A DNA stretch of 64,000 nucleotides from Deinandra increscens subsp. villosa (GCA_039602395.1 JBCNJP010000261.1:1-64000), one strand, 5' to 3'. Numbered from the stretch's first letter, positions 33,227 to 44,424 are shown. Made by a program: numbers and translations. The notes: generated by a model from the sequence alone, not told the origin.

Positions 33227-36200
33227 ATGGTGAGTACGAAGTTGGAGATCGAGAAATTCGACGGAAGAAACGATTTCAACGTATGGAGAGTCAAAATGCG
33301 GGCGTTTCTTGTGTACCAGGGAATATCGGATGCCTTGAAAGGGGAAACTGGTAAACCGGAAGGATTGGCCGATGACAAGTGGCAAGAAACATTGGAGAAG
33401 GCTCATTCTTCAATCATTTTGAGTCTGGGGGATCGTGTTCTCAGGGAAGTGGCGAAGGAAAAGACGGCTGCAGGTATTTGGGCTAAGCTTGAGTCACTCT
33501 ACATGACCAAGTCTTTAGCCAATAGACTCTACCTAAAGAAACGGCTCTACACTTTTCAAATGGCACCAGGTAAAACTGTAAATGAACATATTGATGATTT
33601 TAACAAAATTATACTTGATCTTGAAAACATTGATAATAAGTTAGATGATGAAGATCAAGCAATTTTGTTTCTTACCTCCCTGCCATCTAGTTATGAAAAT
33701 TTCGTAGACACTATGATGTATGGCAGGGATACAATATCAATGGAGGATGTTATGTCAGCCTTGAATTCAAAAGAATTGAAAAGAAGGACTGACATAAAGG
33801 AAGAATCTGGTGGGGAAGGGCTGTTTATTAGAGGTAGGAATGAAAACAGATTTAAATCTAAAAAACCAGGAAATAGATCAAAATCTAAAAACAGTAGAGT
33901 TTTGAAATGTTATAACTGTGGATCAGAACATCACTTAAAAAGGGATTGTCCTGAAAAGAAGAAATTTAAGAATGGTGGCAATTCCCATTCTTACAATAAC
34001 TCAAATTCAAATAAGCCACAGGTAAATCTGACTCATCTTGATGATGGATCCTGTGATGGGTATGATATCTGTGAGGTTCTTGTTGTGTCTCAGGGGTTAA
34101 GTGTTGATAACTGGATATTAGACTCAGGTTGTAGTTATCATATGACACCTAATAGGGACCTGTTTAGTGATCTTGATTTGCATGATATGGGCTCAGTCAA
34201 GCTAGGTGATAGCAGGCCTTGTAGAATAGAGGGACAAGGGTCTGTCTGTGTTGCTTTGGCTAGTGGTGAAAATCTGAAATTGAGAGGTGTTAGGTTCATT
34301 CCAGAGTTGACAAGAAATCTCATATCCCTTGGTACTTTTGAGAAGGAGGGACATACTGTGAGTCTCAAGAATGGGAGAGTGAAAGTGGTTAGTGGTTCTA
34401 GAGTTGTAATGACAGGAACTAGAGGTGAGAATAATATCTATGTTCTTGATGTCAATAGGAACTTGGGAGAATCATATGCTGTGACCAAAGATGATAATTC
34501 TGATGTTAAACTTTGGCATCAGAGATTAGGACATATGAGTGATCAAGGATTGGTGGAATTGCAGAAACAAGGTGTTCTAGAAAAGCTCTCTAGTAATAGT
34601 GTTGGTTTCTGTGAGCATTGTGTTATGGGTAAAGCTCATAAGGTTAAATTCTTAAAGGGTAAACACTCTACTAGAGATGTATTAGAATATATACATGCTG
34701 ATTTATGGGGGCCTTCTAGGACTCAAACTATGGGAGGTGGTAGGTACTTTCTGTCCTTAGTGGATGATTTCTCTAGGAGAGTTTGGGTATATGTTCTTAA
34801 GAATAAATCAGATGCCTTTGATAGTTTTAAGAACTGGAAACACTTGGTAGAGAATCAAACTAATAAGAAAGTTAAGAGACTTAGAACAGACAATGGTCTT
34901 GAGTTCTGTAACTACCAGTTTGATAAGTTGTGTAAGAGTTCAGGAATAGGAAGGCATTTAACCATCCCTGGGACTCCACAACAAAATGGATTGATTGAGA
35001 GGATGAATAGGACCCTCTTAAATAAAGTTAGGTGTATGTTGTTGAGTTCAGGATTACCAAAGATGTTTTGGGGGGAGGCTGTTAATACAGCTGCTCATCT
35101 GATCAATTTGTCACCCTCAACTGCCTTGGATATGAAAACACCCATGGAGGTGTGGACAGGAAATAAGGTGGAGTATAAGGATTTAAGAGTTTTTGGGTCT
35201 ATATGTTATGCTCATATAAATCAGGACAAATTAGATGCCAGGGCCCTTAAGTGTGTATTTGTAGGATACCCTCAAGGGGTAAAAGGGTATAAGTTGTGGA
35301 AATTAGATGGTGAAGGTCCTAAGATCCTAATAAGTAGGAATGTTACTTTTAGAGAGGATCTTTTCTATAAGGATGTGATGGGCAAGTCTGATAGTAAGAG
35401 TCAAGGGTCTAGTAGTGAGGGTGTTACCATTGAGGTGGAGCCTAATGAAGGGGATAAGGGCAAAAATGTCATGATCCCTGAGGTTGAACCAAATAGTAGT
35501 AGTAGCACTAGTCCTGTTAGTAATGACCAGGAAAGTAGTTCTAATAGTCCTGGAATGATTTGGTCAGGTAGCAGTTATACTCTTGCTAGAGATAGGACTA
35601 AGAGAAAGATTGTTAAGCCCATAAGGTTTAGAAGTGAGGAGGATGTGTCAGCTTTTGTATTTGTGTCTATGGTTGATCAGTTAAAAGGGGATGATCCAGG
35701 TAGCTATGAGGAAGCAATGGCCTCACCTGATAGGGAAAAATGGATTGAAGCAATGAATGATGAGATAGACTCTTTAAATAAGAATGAAACATGGGTACTT
35801 AGTGATAAACCTGTTGACAAGAAAGTTATACCTTGTAAGTGGATTTTCAAGTTAAAGGAACCTTTAAGTGAAGGAGAGAAACCAAGGTTTAAAGCTAGGC
35901 TTGTAGCTAAGGGGTTTAGGCAAAAGGCAGGAGTTGATTATCATGAGATATTTTCACCTGTTGTGAAACATACCTCAATAAGAATCATTCTGTCTATTAC
36001 TGCTACTAAGGATTTAGAGCTGGAACAGTTAGATGTTAAAACAGCTTTTTTACATGGTTCATTAGATGAAGAGCTCTATATTGATCAACCTCAAGGTTTT
36101 GTAATAAAAGGTAAAGAAGGACAGGTGTGCAGGTTGCAAAAGTCCTTGTATGGATTGAAACAATCCCCAAGGCAATGGTACAAAAGGTTTGATGATCACA

Positions 36201-37258
36201 TGATATCAAACAAATTCAGAAGAAGTGCTTATGATCCTTGTGTTTACATGAGGGAACATAGCAAAGGTAAGTATATCTATCTGTTACTTTATGTAGATGA
36301 TATGCTACTGGCTTGTGAGTCTGTGCAGGTGATAGAAGAGACCAAGAAGATGCTAATGTCCAGGTTTGATATGAAAGAGTTGGGACCAGCCAAGAAGATT
36401 TTGGGTATGGAGATTAGCAGAGACAGGAAGAAGAGAGTACTGAAGCTGTCTCAAGGGTCTTATGTTCAGAAAGTTTTGAAAACTTATGGAATGCAGGGCT
36501 GCAAGCCAGTTCAAACACCATGTGGGTCTCAATTCAGATTGTCTTTGGAAGATTGTCCAAAAACAGATGAGGAAAGGAGTTATATGGACAAAGTGCCATA
36601 CTCAAATGCTGTAGGATCCCTCATGTATCTTATGGTGTGCACAAGGCCTGACATAGCCTATAGTGTCAGCATTGTGAGTAGATATTTGTCCTGTCCTGGT
36701 AAGCTTCATTGGGAGGCTGTCAAATGGCTATTGAGATATCTGGCAGGGACAGCAGAGAAAGGTCTGATTTTTAAGGATAAGAAGCTGTTAGTTGGGACTG
36801 TTAAAGGCTATGTGGACTCAGATTATGCTAAAGATCTGGACAAGGGAAGATCTGTAACTGGGTATTGCTTTCAAGTTCTAGGAAATACTGTGAGTTGGAG
36901 GTCCTGTTTGCAGCATGTAGTTGCATTATCAACCACAGAGGCTGAGTACATGGCATTGGTTGAAGCTGTGAAGGAATGCCTGTGGTTGAAGAGATTTTGC
37001 AGAGAACTGGGTCTAAAGAAGGATAAAACAGTGGTGCATTGTGATAACATGGGGGCAGTTCAATTGTCAAAGAATAGTGTTTATCATGATAGGACTAAAC
37101 ACATTCGGGTTAGGCTGCATTTTATCCGAGAGGTTATAAGCTCCAAAGAAGTTTATGTGGAGCATATTTTGACTGATAATAATGCAGCAGATTGTTTTAC
37201 TAAAGGTTTACCCAATGCCAAGTTTCAAAAATGCTTAAACTTGCTTGGGGTTGAGTAA
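33227..37258 (+). CDS. Copia gag-pol polyprotein, intact
   Basis: A single 1343-residue frame, full length for the family. Order: gag (start MVSTKLEIEKFDG), zinc knuckle CYNCGSEHHLKRDC (C228, C231, H236, C241), aspartic protease with DSG at 299-301, integrase with HHCC zinc region (LWHQRLGHM...CEHC) and the catalytic triad D492, D555, E591 (D-35-E spacing), then reverse transcriptase with LDVKTAFLHG and YVDD at 1022-1025, then RNase H with YVDSDYAKD and STTEAEYMAL, ending near ADCFTKGLPNAKF. The gag start and domain style match the Tork/Tnt1 lineage. No stop, frameshift or missing catalytic residue was found. The ATG lies 82 bases after the LTR. Product: reverse transcription and integration machinery in cytoplasmic particles and nucleus. 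Confidence 0.97.
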   Translation: MVSTKLEIEKFDGRNDFNVWRVKMRAFLVYQGISDALKGETGKPEGLADDKWQETLEKAHSSIILSLGDRVLREVAKEKTAAGIWAKLESLYMTKSLANRLYLKKRLYTFQMAPGKTVNEHIDDFNKIILDLENIDNKLDDEDQAILFLTSLPSSYENFVDTMMYGRDTISMEDVMSALNSKELKRRTDIKEESGGEGLFIRGRNENRFKSKKPGNRSKSKNSRVLKCYNCGSEHHLKRDCPEKKKFKNGGNSHSYNNSNSNKPQVNLTHLDDGSCDGYDICEVLVVSQGLSVDNWILDSGCSYHMTPNRDLFSDLDLHDMGSVKLGDSRPCRIEGQGSVCVALASGENLKLRGVRFIPELTRNLISLGTFEKEGHTVSLKNGRVKVVSGSRVVMTGTRGENNIYVLDVNRNLGESYAVTKDDNSDVKLWHQRLGHMSDQGLVELQKQGVLEKLSSNSVGFCEHCVMGKAHKVKFLKGKHSTRDVLEYIHADLWGPSRTQTMGGGRYFLSLVDDFSRRVWVYVLKNKSDAFDSFKNWKHLVENQTNKKVKRLRTDNGLEFCNYQFDKLCKSSGIGRHLTIPGTPQQNGLIERMNRTLLNKVRCMLLSSGLPKMFWGEAVNTAAHLINLSPSTALDMKTPMEVWTGNKVEYKDLRVFGSICYAHINQDKLDARALKCVFVGYPQGVKGYKLWKLDGEGPKILISRNVTFREDLFYKDVMGKSDSKSQGSSSEGVTIEVEPNEGDKGKNVMIPEVEPNSSSSTSPVSNDQESSSNSPGMIWSGSSYTLARDRTKRKIVKPIRFRSEEDVSAFVFVSMVDQLKGDDPGSYEEAMASPDREKWIEAMNDEIDSLNKNETWVLSDKPVDKKVIPCKWIFKLKEPLSEGEKPRFKARLVAKGFRQKAGVDYHEIFSPVVKHTSIRIILSITATKDLELEQLDVKTAFLHGSLDEELYIDQPQGFVIKGKEGQVCRLQKSLYGLKQSPRQWYKRFDDHMISNKFRRSAYDPCVYMREHSKGKYIYLLLYVDDMLLACESVQVIEETKKMLMSRFDMKELGPAKKILGMEISRDRKKRVLKLSQGSYVQKVLKTYGMQGCKPVQTPCGSQFRLSLEDCPKTDEERSYMDKVPYSNAVGSLMYLMVCTRPDIAYSVSIVSRYLSCPGKLHWEAVKWLLRYLAGTAEKGLIFKDKKLLVGTVKGYVDSDYAKDLDKGRSVTGYCFQVLGNTVSWRSCLQHVVALSTTEAEYMALVEAVKECLWLKRFCRELGLKKDKTVVHCDNMGAVQLSKNSVYHDRTKHIRVRLHFIREVISSKEVYVEHILTDNNAADCFTKGLPNAKFQKCLNLLGVE

Positions 37259-37427
37259 TTCTGAAACGGGTCAAAATGGTGGAGTTATCATTCTTAGATG
37301 GAAGCACATTAGTAAACATAAGTCCATTGGACCGCTAGTTTGCGATGATGTTGAAGTCTTTGGGTGGTAATTGGTCATCATTGTCCCTTTAGATTGAAAT
37401 GTGATGGGTTAGGTTTGGCAAACTCAG

Positions 37428-37440
37428 CCAAGGTGGAGAT
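37428..37440 (+). promoter_or_regulatory. Polypurine tract
   Basis: CCAAGGTGGAGAT directly precedes the 3' LTR and fits the copia plus-strand primer. Confidence 0.85.
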
Positions 37441-37768
37441 TGTTAGATAATATGTCTGAGTTTGTTAGCTGACCGGATTCGAACCTGTGATCAGTTGGTA
37501 TTAAAGAATATGTGTATCGGGTGCTTTATGAACATTGTCTTAATGTTCAGGGGGTATTTGTGTAAGTTTCTTAATGGTTAGTTAGTTTTCGTTAATCTTG
37601 ATATAGCCGTTAGTTAGTTCGAAGCTTATTTATATAGATCATGTAGGTTAGCTTAGTTTCAGTTCGTTTTTGTATTCCTTTCATTCCTGTTTTCAATTCG
37701 TTATCAATAAAAGATCCATCGATGTTTGATTCATGATTTGTGAGTTCAATCGAGTGTTTAGGTTAACA
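37441..37768 (+). repeat. 3' LTR of copia element
   Basis: Looks identical to 32817-33144 when read side by side. Followed by the target duplication AGCTG. Confidence 0.95.
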
Positions 37769-39400
37769 AGCTGAGACATAGCATACGGAGAAATGGTCGA
37801 GCTACGTAAATCAAAACTGTCCGACGACCAATCTAACTTTAAAACCTTCAAGTTTTTTTTGCATTTGAGATTAGCACTCTTGGCATCACTTAAACCTTCA
37901 ACATTCTCAAGCCTTGATATACGCAACTCCTCTATAAGAAAATTAGGATTCCCTAATTCCCCTATTTTAGCCTCACCAATCTCCTTACCAACATGAAACA
38001 CCGAAAGTTTAAGTCGAAGACTAGTTAGTTCTTTGATTAATCCATATGGCCTGATCATAAAACAATGTTCAATATCCAAATACTGAAGATTCTTCATGTA
38101 TCTTAGCCCATCAGGCAAATTGCGTAATCTGCTACTTTCACGCAAAATCATCACTTGCAAGTTTTGGAGATTGATAATCGACTCAGGTAATACTTCTAAC
38201 TTTGAGAATGATAAATTCAAGTATCTTAGATGTTTGAGTTTGCAAACTGATTTAGGAAGTGTCCTTAACCCAGGCAAATATAACACCCTTAGATACATGT
38301 GGTTGAGAATTTGGCTGATACAAGACTCGTTATTGATACCTTTCCACATTAATATTGACCTTAATGATCTTAACTTTCCCAAGTCCTGGGATGAAAAGAG
38401 AAAATCGGGACATGATGAGCTCAAATGAAGCACCTCATCCGGCATTTCAATCTTCGTACCTGCATGATCTATAACTAAACAATCATGCCCCATCACATAT
38501 CGTGCCATCTCATGCATCAGATCATGCATTTTATATTTGTTCTTCTTAACAACCTGGAAAAAAGATCTCCAAACCAAACAATTAAAAATTTCTTCTCCAA
38601 GCACATACAAGTCCATTTGTTCTCTGGGTGGAATGAAGCCGTTAACAACCCACAACTGAATCACTAAATTCTTTTCTATATCAAGGCCTTTAGGAAACAA
38701 ACAACAATAAGCAAAGCAGTTCTTCAAATATGGTAGCAAATTGTCATAACTTAACTGTAAAGACGGCAAGACCTTATTTTCATGCACGTTCCATATGGTA
38801 CTGTCTCTCACTACTTCCCAATCTTTTCTAGTTTTTTTCAACCACATTAAGCTACCCAAGGTTTCTATTGCCAAAGGAAGTCGTTCGCATTTCTCAACTA
38901 TCTCCCTTCCAATAGGTTCTAGCTCACTTATGTCGACATCCTGGGACTCTCTTTCTGGTGCAAACGCAAGCTTCTCGAATAGTAACCATGAATGATGTTT
39001 TGATAGAAATCCTAGTTCATGTTGTAACTCTGAAACCTTAGCCATTATTCGACTAGTTCTGCGGGACCTTGTTGTCATCAGAACAATACTTCCTTCTGCA
39101 CCACAACTTAATGCGTCACTTAATATGTCCCACTCGGGCTTTTCATTATCTTCGATACAAACGTCATCTAATACAACTAAAAACTTCTTTCCCCCTAATA
39201 TGTTTTGAAGGATTTTTACCAAGTTGTCTAGTTGTGTAGGTACTGTACGGTCATATTTATCTAATGATACACTTATGGGGATTCGATGATTCCTTTTATT
39301 ATCTCTTTAACTTGGAAGTTTTTAGAGACATAAACCCAATACTTCAACTCAAAAAAGTTTTCCACCTTCTTACTATCATAGACCAATTTAGCTAAAGTGG

Positions 39401-39422
39401 TCTTTCCAATACCACCCATACC
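39401..39422 (-). promoter_or_regulatory. Possible miR482/2118 target site in NLR1 P-loop
   Basis: The plus strand here (TCTTTCCAATACCACCCATA...) resembles the miR482/2118 family, which is known to target the P-loop coding sequence of many plant NLR mRNAs. A few mismatches are seen against the family members I remember. The P-loop is conserved in any case, so function is an inference. Confidence 0.35.
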
Positions 39423-40079
39423 CCATATACCATAAACCCGAATCTGATCACCATCATTGCCAGATTTTCCTATATCTTTGTCACATATCTTTTCTGATAT
39501 CTTCTTCACCTCTTTGTTTCTTGATTCGGGAATAACTGAAGACTTAATCTTCGAGATCGTTTCCCTATCTGGCAATGGTATCCTACCTGCAACTCCTATA
39601 TGACCTACATGACTTATGACACCTGAAGGGTTTATTTCGAACCCAAATTTCTTGTATGCCATTGCAATGTCATTCACTTTCTCTCTTAACCCTTTAACTT
39701 TGTGAGCAATTCTAACACGAAACGTAAATTTATTATGATGGATGGAGAAGAAGGCTCTTACCTTGTACTCGAGTCCTCTTTGTTTGTATAGATGTTGTAG
39801 CAACGGTTCAGTTGAGATCTCGTCCAACATATTATCAACCTTCAAGGATACAGATCTGAGATGCTTAAGCTGTAACTCTCTAACGTTAGTCTTGACTTGC
39901 TTTTGTTGTTCATCTGCAAGAAAAGCTTCGATATAATCGAAATCATCCTTGAGGCTCAAAATATGGTCTTTAGTTCCCCAAAGTAGACCAAACTCTTCGG
40001 TAGCTAAAGAAGTCAGTCTTCCCATCACCTCCTTCACAAGAGCCGAAACAATCGCAGTAGCCACCACCGCCTCTGCCAT

Positions 40080-40640
40080 GATTGATAAACTTTGAAAATA
40101 CTTGCTACAATAAGAAGTAAGTATGTGTGTATGCCACCGGAAGATCAATCGATCAATCGTGATTCAAGAACGGAGTGCATGTTTCTAAATTATATATTAA
40201 GTAGGAAAGTGGAAAATGTAAAAAGGGAATTTACCAAGCTGTTTCTTTCTTGGTCCAACTAAACAAATTTTGTCCGTTAATGAAACACCTTTGAATATGA
40301 AAACGAAAAGATTGAGTCTCCTTTTTGTATATATGTACTTTAGCAGCTGTTTCTTGTCCAACTAAACGAATTATATATGTTAATGAACCAGCTTTGAATA
40401 TGAAAAGGAAAAGTTTCTTTCTTTTTTGTTTTTATATATATATATGTATTCTAGCAGCCTCACACTTTTAAATTTATATTAATATATAAACATCAACTAG
40501 TCTAAAGATTATTGAAAAAATTAGAACTATTGAAATGATGCATTCCATTAAACGGAGTCTTAGTGGGTGGCATCGGCATGATTAAAGTGGTGGGGACTCT
40601 CATCTACCACTAATCACTCCATAATCTCCATACACATACA
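40080..40640 (-). promoter_or_regulatory. NLR1 5' region with internal duplication
   Basis: A segment starting AGCTGTTTCTT and ending GAATATGAAAA(C/G)GAAAAG occurs twice (40237-40310 and 40344-40413). NLR2 has one copy of the same block upstream (about 51650-51740), and both regions also share CAGCCTCACACTT. The shared promoter confirms gene duplication; the doubled block is specific to NLR1. TA-rich TATA-like sequence lies near 40185-40200. Confidence 0.55.
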
Positions 40641-41033
40641 AAAGTTATATAATAATATTAATTAACATTTTGATTTTTTTTATAACTTTAAATATGTTAT
40701 GTGTCTTAATAATGATCATCTCGTGCATATTCATTCTTCTGTAACTTTCAAGTTGTCTCTTACAATGAGAATGGGAAATAAGAATATATAAAGCAATATA
40801 CTCTCTACATGGGAAAAACAATAATAAAGGAAAGGTAAAAACTGATTTGTAGGAGCTAAGGAAGAATGAATATTGTGATAATATTGACCAAGATCCTTTA
40901 CTCCCCCTCAAGGTGGAGCATGTAAATCTTTAATGCCCAACTTGCCAAGAAGTAGTTGAAGTTGCTGTGCCCCCAATCCCTTCGTAAATATGTCTGCAAC
41001 TTGTGCTTTGTAAATATTTTGCTCCCGTGGCGA

Positions 41034-41596
41034 AGCTCATGACCGTTAGAACCCTCCTAGCGGTTGCAGTTAAGAGAGATTGAATCATTCACTAACTTGA
41101 CGTAAATAATGCATTTTTGCATGGGGATTTGGATGAGGAGGTATACATGAACATACCTCAAGCCTTTTCTAAGGAAAATGAGACCCGAGTTTGTCGTCTC
41201 CGTAAGTCTCTATACGGGTTAAAGCAGGCATCACGTAACTGGTATCACAAATCCACCACTGTCCTTCTTAGTCTTGATTTTCACCAATCAAAGGCAAACT
41301 ACTCTCTTTTCACATACAAAAGGGGAGATGTTTTTGTTGCCGCTCTTATCTATGTAGACGATGTGATTGTCGTGGGAAATTATTCGGAGAAAATACAACG
41401 AACAAAGAAACATCTTCATGAAAAGTTTAGCATCAAGGATCTTGGGCCCTTGAAGTATTTCCTTGGGATTGAAGTGGCGAGAACACCCGAAGGCTACGTT
41501 CTAAGCCAAAGAAAATACACTCTCGATATATTGAATGATAGCGGCATACAAGGATGTCGTCCAAGTTCCTTTCCCATTGAGCAAGATCTCAAATAA
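41034..41596 (+). pseudogene. Inverted RT segment of the older copia element
   Basis: Plus-strand RT core: KLMTVRTLLAV, a stop in place of Trp, LDVNNAFLHGDLDEE, LRKSLYGLKQASRNWY, YVDDVIVVG and DLGPLKYFLGIEVA. It picks up where the minus-strand frame at 41680 ends, so one RT gene has been cut and this half inverted. RNase H is absent. Confidence 0.85.
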
Positions 41597-41679
41597 ATGA
41601 AAGGTAAAAACTGATTTGTAGGAGCTAACGAAAGAATGAATATTGTGATAATATTGACCAAGATCCTTTGATAAAAGTG

Positions 41680-42214
41680 TCGTGGAAATCTACCCCTTCC
41701 ATTTGAATGAATCCTTTGGCGACAAGACGGGCCTTGTATCTTTCCACTTCTCCATTAGGCTTACACTTTATTTTATAGATCCATTTGGAGTCTATTGCTT
41801 GTTTTCCTTTTGATAGGGCTTCTAGGGTCCACGTCCCATTTTCTTCAAGACCCGAATCTCTTTCTTCATGGCCTCTTTCCACCTCTCATCCTGCATGGCT
41901 TGTTTGAAATATTTTGGCTCATGATTCAAATTGATGGCCATTAAGAATGATTTATGAGTGTTAGAAAATTTTTCATATGAGATGAAATTAGCAATAGGGT
42001 GTACCGTTGAGGTGCCTTGAGTGGATACGGGTTGTGCATGGTCGACCGAAGGGGGGAGCTTTACTATGAAGTCACTGAAATACTTTGGTTGTGATTTGCT
42101 TCTGGTGCTTCTGGTTCCTTCATTGACAACATGTGTTCCTTCTGTTTGATTAATTTGGTTGGTAGCCATGAAATCACCACTTGAGCCCAGATGATTAAAA
42201 TTGTTAGTATCCAA
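41680..42214 (-). pseudogene. Copia linker and N-terminal reverse transcriptase
   Basis: Two frames, with KWIYKIKCKPNGEVERYKAR and LVAKGF...GVDFHDTF of the copia RT N-terminus. Coding sequence stops at DTF, exactly where the opposite-strand piece continues the protein (KLMTVRTLLA at 41036). Confidence 0.8.
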
Positions 42215-42251
42215 ATTTGGGGATGTTTTCTAAAGTTTCGGCATTCGCATC

Positions 42252-43148
42252 CTAATTTTCTTCATCTTGGTTTAGTATTGGCCCAACTACTTCTTCCGTA
42301 TATTTTGCTTCTTGGCCTAGTTCACTTGACATCTCAAAAATATCATTCTCTATATTCTCCATGTTTGATTGAGGTGTAACAAAGGCGAAAGGAAAATTTT
42401 CCTCACAATATCTAACATATCTACTCAGAATAATTTTGGTACTTTGTATATCATACACCTTGTATCCTTTGGCTTCTTGTGGGTATCCTAAAAATACCCC
42501 TAGTCTTCCCCTTGCTTCAAACTTGTCCCCTCTTGTGTCATTGTTTTTAAAATAAACAAGACACCCAAAAACCCTCATGTGCTCATATTCCGGCTTTTGA
42601 TTGAATACTAACTTATAAGGGGTATTATTTTTAATGATCTTAGAAGGCAAACGATTGATAATGTAGGCGGCGGTTAAAATACATTCTCCCTAAAATTTCT
42701 TAGGGAGATTTGCCTCAAATCTTAAGGCACGAGCCGTTTCGAGTAAATGCCTATGTTTCCTTTCAACAACTCAATTTTCTTGGGGTGTGTGTGGGCATGT
42801 CGTTTCTAATAAAATTCATTGTTTTGTGTAAAATCCATCATAGAATTAGAAGTAAATTCTCCGCCAATCGCATCTAATTCTATTAATGGGTTTTCCAAAT
42901 TGAACTTCTACCATTTTGCGAAAACAAATTAAGCATTTGCTAGCATCACTTTTATTTTTGATGAGAAAAACCCATACAGATCTACTAAAATCATCAACTA
43001 TAGTGAGAAAATATTTTGCCCCTGAGTTTGAAGGTATGCGGTATCCACCCCAAATGTCAAAATGTATCAACTCAAAACAACCAATGATTTTAATTGTGCT
43101 AATAGGAAAAAGGTAACCTGGTGTGTTTAGCTTTCGCACACGAATCAC
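42252..43148 (-). pseudogene. Copia integrase core, broken
   Basis: Contains HFDIWGGYR and VDDFSRSVWVF of the integrase core. At the second catalytic site the DNG codons have lost two bases (near 42870), shifting the frame. A second break near 42690 puts a stop at the conserved Trp before GEC. The later part (MRVFGCLVYF, FLGYPQEAKGYKVYD) is readable again. Confidence 0.8.
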
Positions 43149-43818
43149 AAACTTTGTTTTTTAGTTCAAAGGAAACGTTTTTGAGAGAATCAACTCTACC
43201 AATCTTTTCTCCGGAAGCATGGCTCAACCTCTTGTGCCACGTGTCAACCATAGTCATCTTTGCTCTTCTATCATTCTTGACCATCCCCATTCGGTACAAA
43301 CCTCCTTTGTATCTACCCACACCAATCAAGTTCCTCGAATGCAACCCCTGCATGACACCAAAATTAGGAAAGAAAGTCACGGTACATTGAAGATCTTTAG
43401 TCAATTGTCTAACAGAAAGTAGATTACAATTGAATTTAGGAATATGAAGAACCCCTTTTATCTTAGTCCGTCCCACCCCACCCCCCGGAAGATTATAATC
43501 GACTCTTCCCTCAACGAGGATGGCAACACCGTTTGGTATAATAACGGGAGTCTCATGAGAGTTTTTGTTGCTTTCAAGAAGGTCGGATCTATAGGTTAAA
43601 TGCTCGGTTGCGCCCGAATCTATCACCCATTCCCCCTCCACGCTTATCTTACGGTTGGTGCTAGAATATATTATCTTTCCTGGCCCCCAATCCGGGTACT
43701 CGATTCGTTTGAAACATCCGTCCCGGTTGTGACCATCTTTTTCACAGAAGGAGCAATGTTCTATCTCTTCACTTCTCCTCCCTCGTATTTTATTGTCGTT
43801 GTCCCCGGTCATTGTCAC
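43099..43818 (-). pseudogene. Copia gag C-end, protease and integrase zinc region
   Basis: A 239-codon open part of the older copia element: zinc knuckle CSFCEKDGHNRDGC, protease active site DSGATEH, then HKRLSH...CDSCAKAKHTRLP of the integrase N-terminal zinc domain. The gag N-terminus is missing; only about 35 bases separate this frame's ATG from the primer site, so most of gag has been deleted. Confidence 0.8.
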
Positions 43819-44066
43819 AACCTCTTATGTTTTAAATTTAGGTTGAATCTTGCTCTGATGCCATCTTAATAATGATCATCTCGTGCATATTCAATCTTTG
43901 TAACACTCAAATTGTCTCTTACAATGAGAATGGGAAATAAGAATATATAAAGCAATATATTGTATACATAGGAAAACAATAATAAAGGAAAGGTAAAAAC
44001 TGATTTGTAGGAGCTAACGGAAGAATGAATATTGTGATTTGTGATAATATTGACCAAGATCCTTTA

Positions 44067-44424
44067 ATGTTGAGTAGTATATTCATTAATTAGCTTAAAT
44101 ATCTGTTCACAAATAAAATTTTATTTGATTTTTGATATTTATAATTCTGTTTAATAAAATGAATACAATAGGCATTATTAACTAAAAATGTAATACTATC
44201 ATACTTTCTCACTTCCACAATTCGCTAAGCATTACTTACTATGATTTTATCAGGAATAAGGAGATCGACCGAGCAAAATGTATGATCTTTCTTAACTCAA
44301 AACTCAATCAAATCTTGAGAACGTGATGTTAGTGACAGAGAGAAACAAAACCTAGGGATTACTTTCTGTTATTTCATCAAGAATAATGAGATCTAGTGAG
44401 CAAAGCAAATGTATACATAATATT
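44067..44424. other. AT-rich intergenic DNA
   Basis: No coding frame or repeat boundary seen. Two similar phrases (a CAGGAATAAGGAGATCGACCGAGCAAA-like block near 44255 and ATCAAGAATAATGAGATCTAG near 44378) hint at a short diverged direct duplication. Confidence 0.35.

Larger units (their letters stand above)
32817..37768 (+). mobile_element. Complete Ty1/copia element (Tork/Tnt1-like), very young
   Basis: A 4952-bp element with 328-bp LTRs (32817-33144, 37441-37768) that I could not tell apart by eye, a 5-bp target duplication AGCTG (32812-32816 and 37769-37773), a primer-binding site for initiator tRNA-Met, an uninterrupted polyprotein and a polypurine tract. All parts required for autonomous retrotransposition are visible. 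It lies in the LRR of NLR1 in the opposite orientation to that gene. Confidence 0.97.
32097..40079 (-). pseudogene. NLR1: CC-NB-ARC-LRR resistance gene, broken twice
   Basis: Intracellular immune receptor family of the CNL (RGA-like) type. The start is MAEAVVATAIV at 40079. Order along the minus strand: Rx-type CC domain (with LLWG and DNMLDEIS), P-loop GMGGIGKTT, RNBS-A, kinase-2 LVVLDDVC (the usual Trp is Cys), GLPL region changed to ERLPLA, RNBS-D CFAYCCLFPKG, MHD in YKMHDLMHEMA, then LRRs. Lesion 1: a one-base loss near 39275 shifts the frame between RNBS-A and kinase-2. Lesion 2: a copia element sits in the LRR (32817-37768) with target duplication AGCTG; removing the element and one copy leaves the LRR frame continuous. 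The last LRRs and stop are at 32097-32760. It is not expected to make a working receptor. The 5' region and CC are collinear with NLR2. Confidence 0.9.
40703..44066 (-). mobile_element. Older, rearranged copia element
   Basis: LTR-like repeats of about 200 bp flank it (40703-40900 and 43864-44066, containing TGAGAATGGGAAATAAG and CCAAGATCCTTT). Beside the right one is a minus-strand primer site TGGCATCAGAGC (43852-43863, as complement). The order on the minus strand is gag/protease, integrase, N-terminal RT, then a partial LTR copy (41603-41670) and an RT part on the opposite strand (41034-41596). Frameshifts and stops show decay. The LTRs differ at several places, so it is much older than the copia in NLR1. 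Confidence 0.8.
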
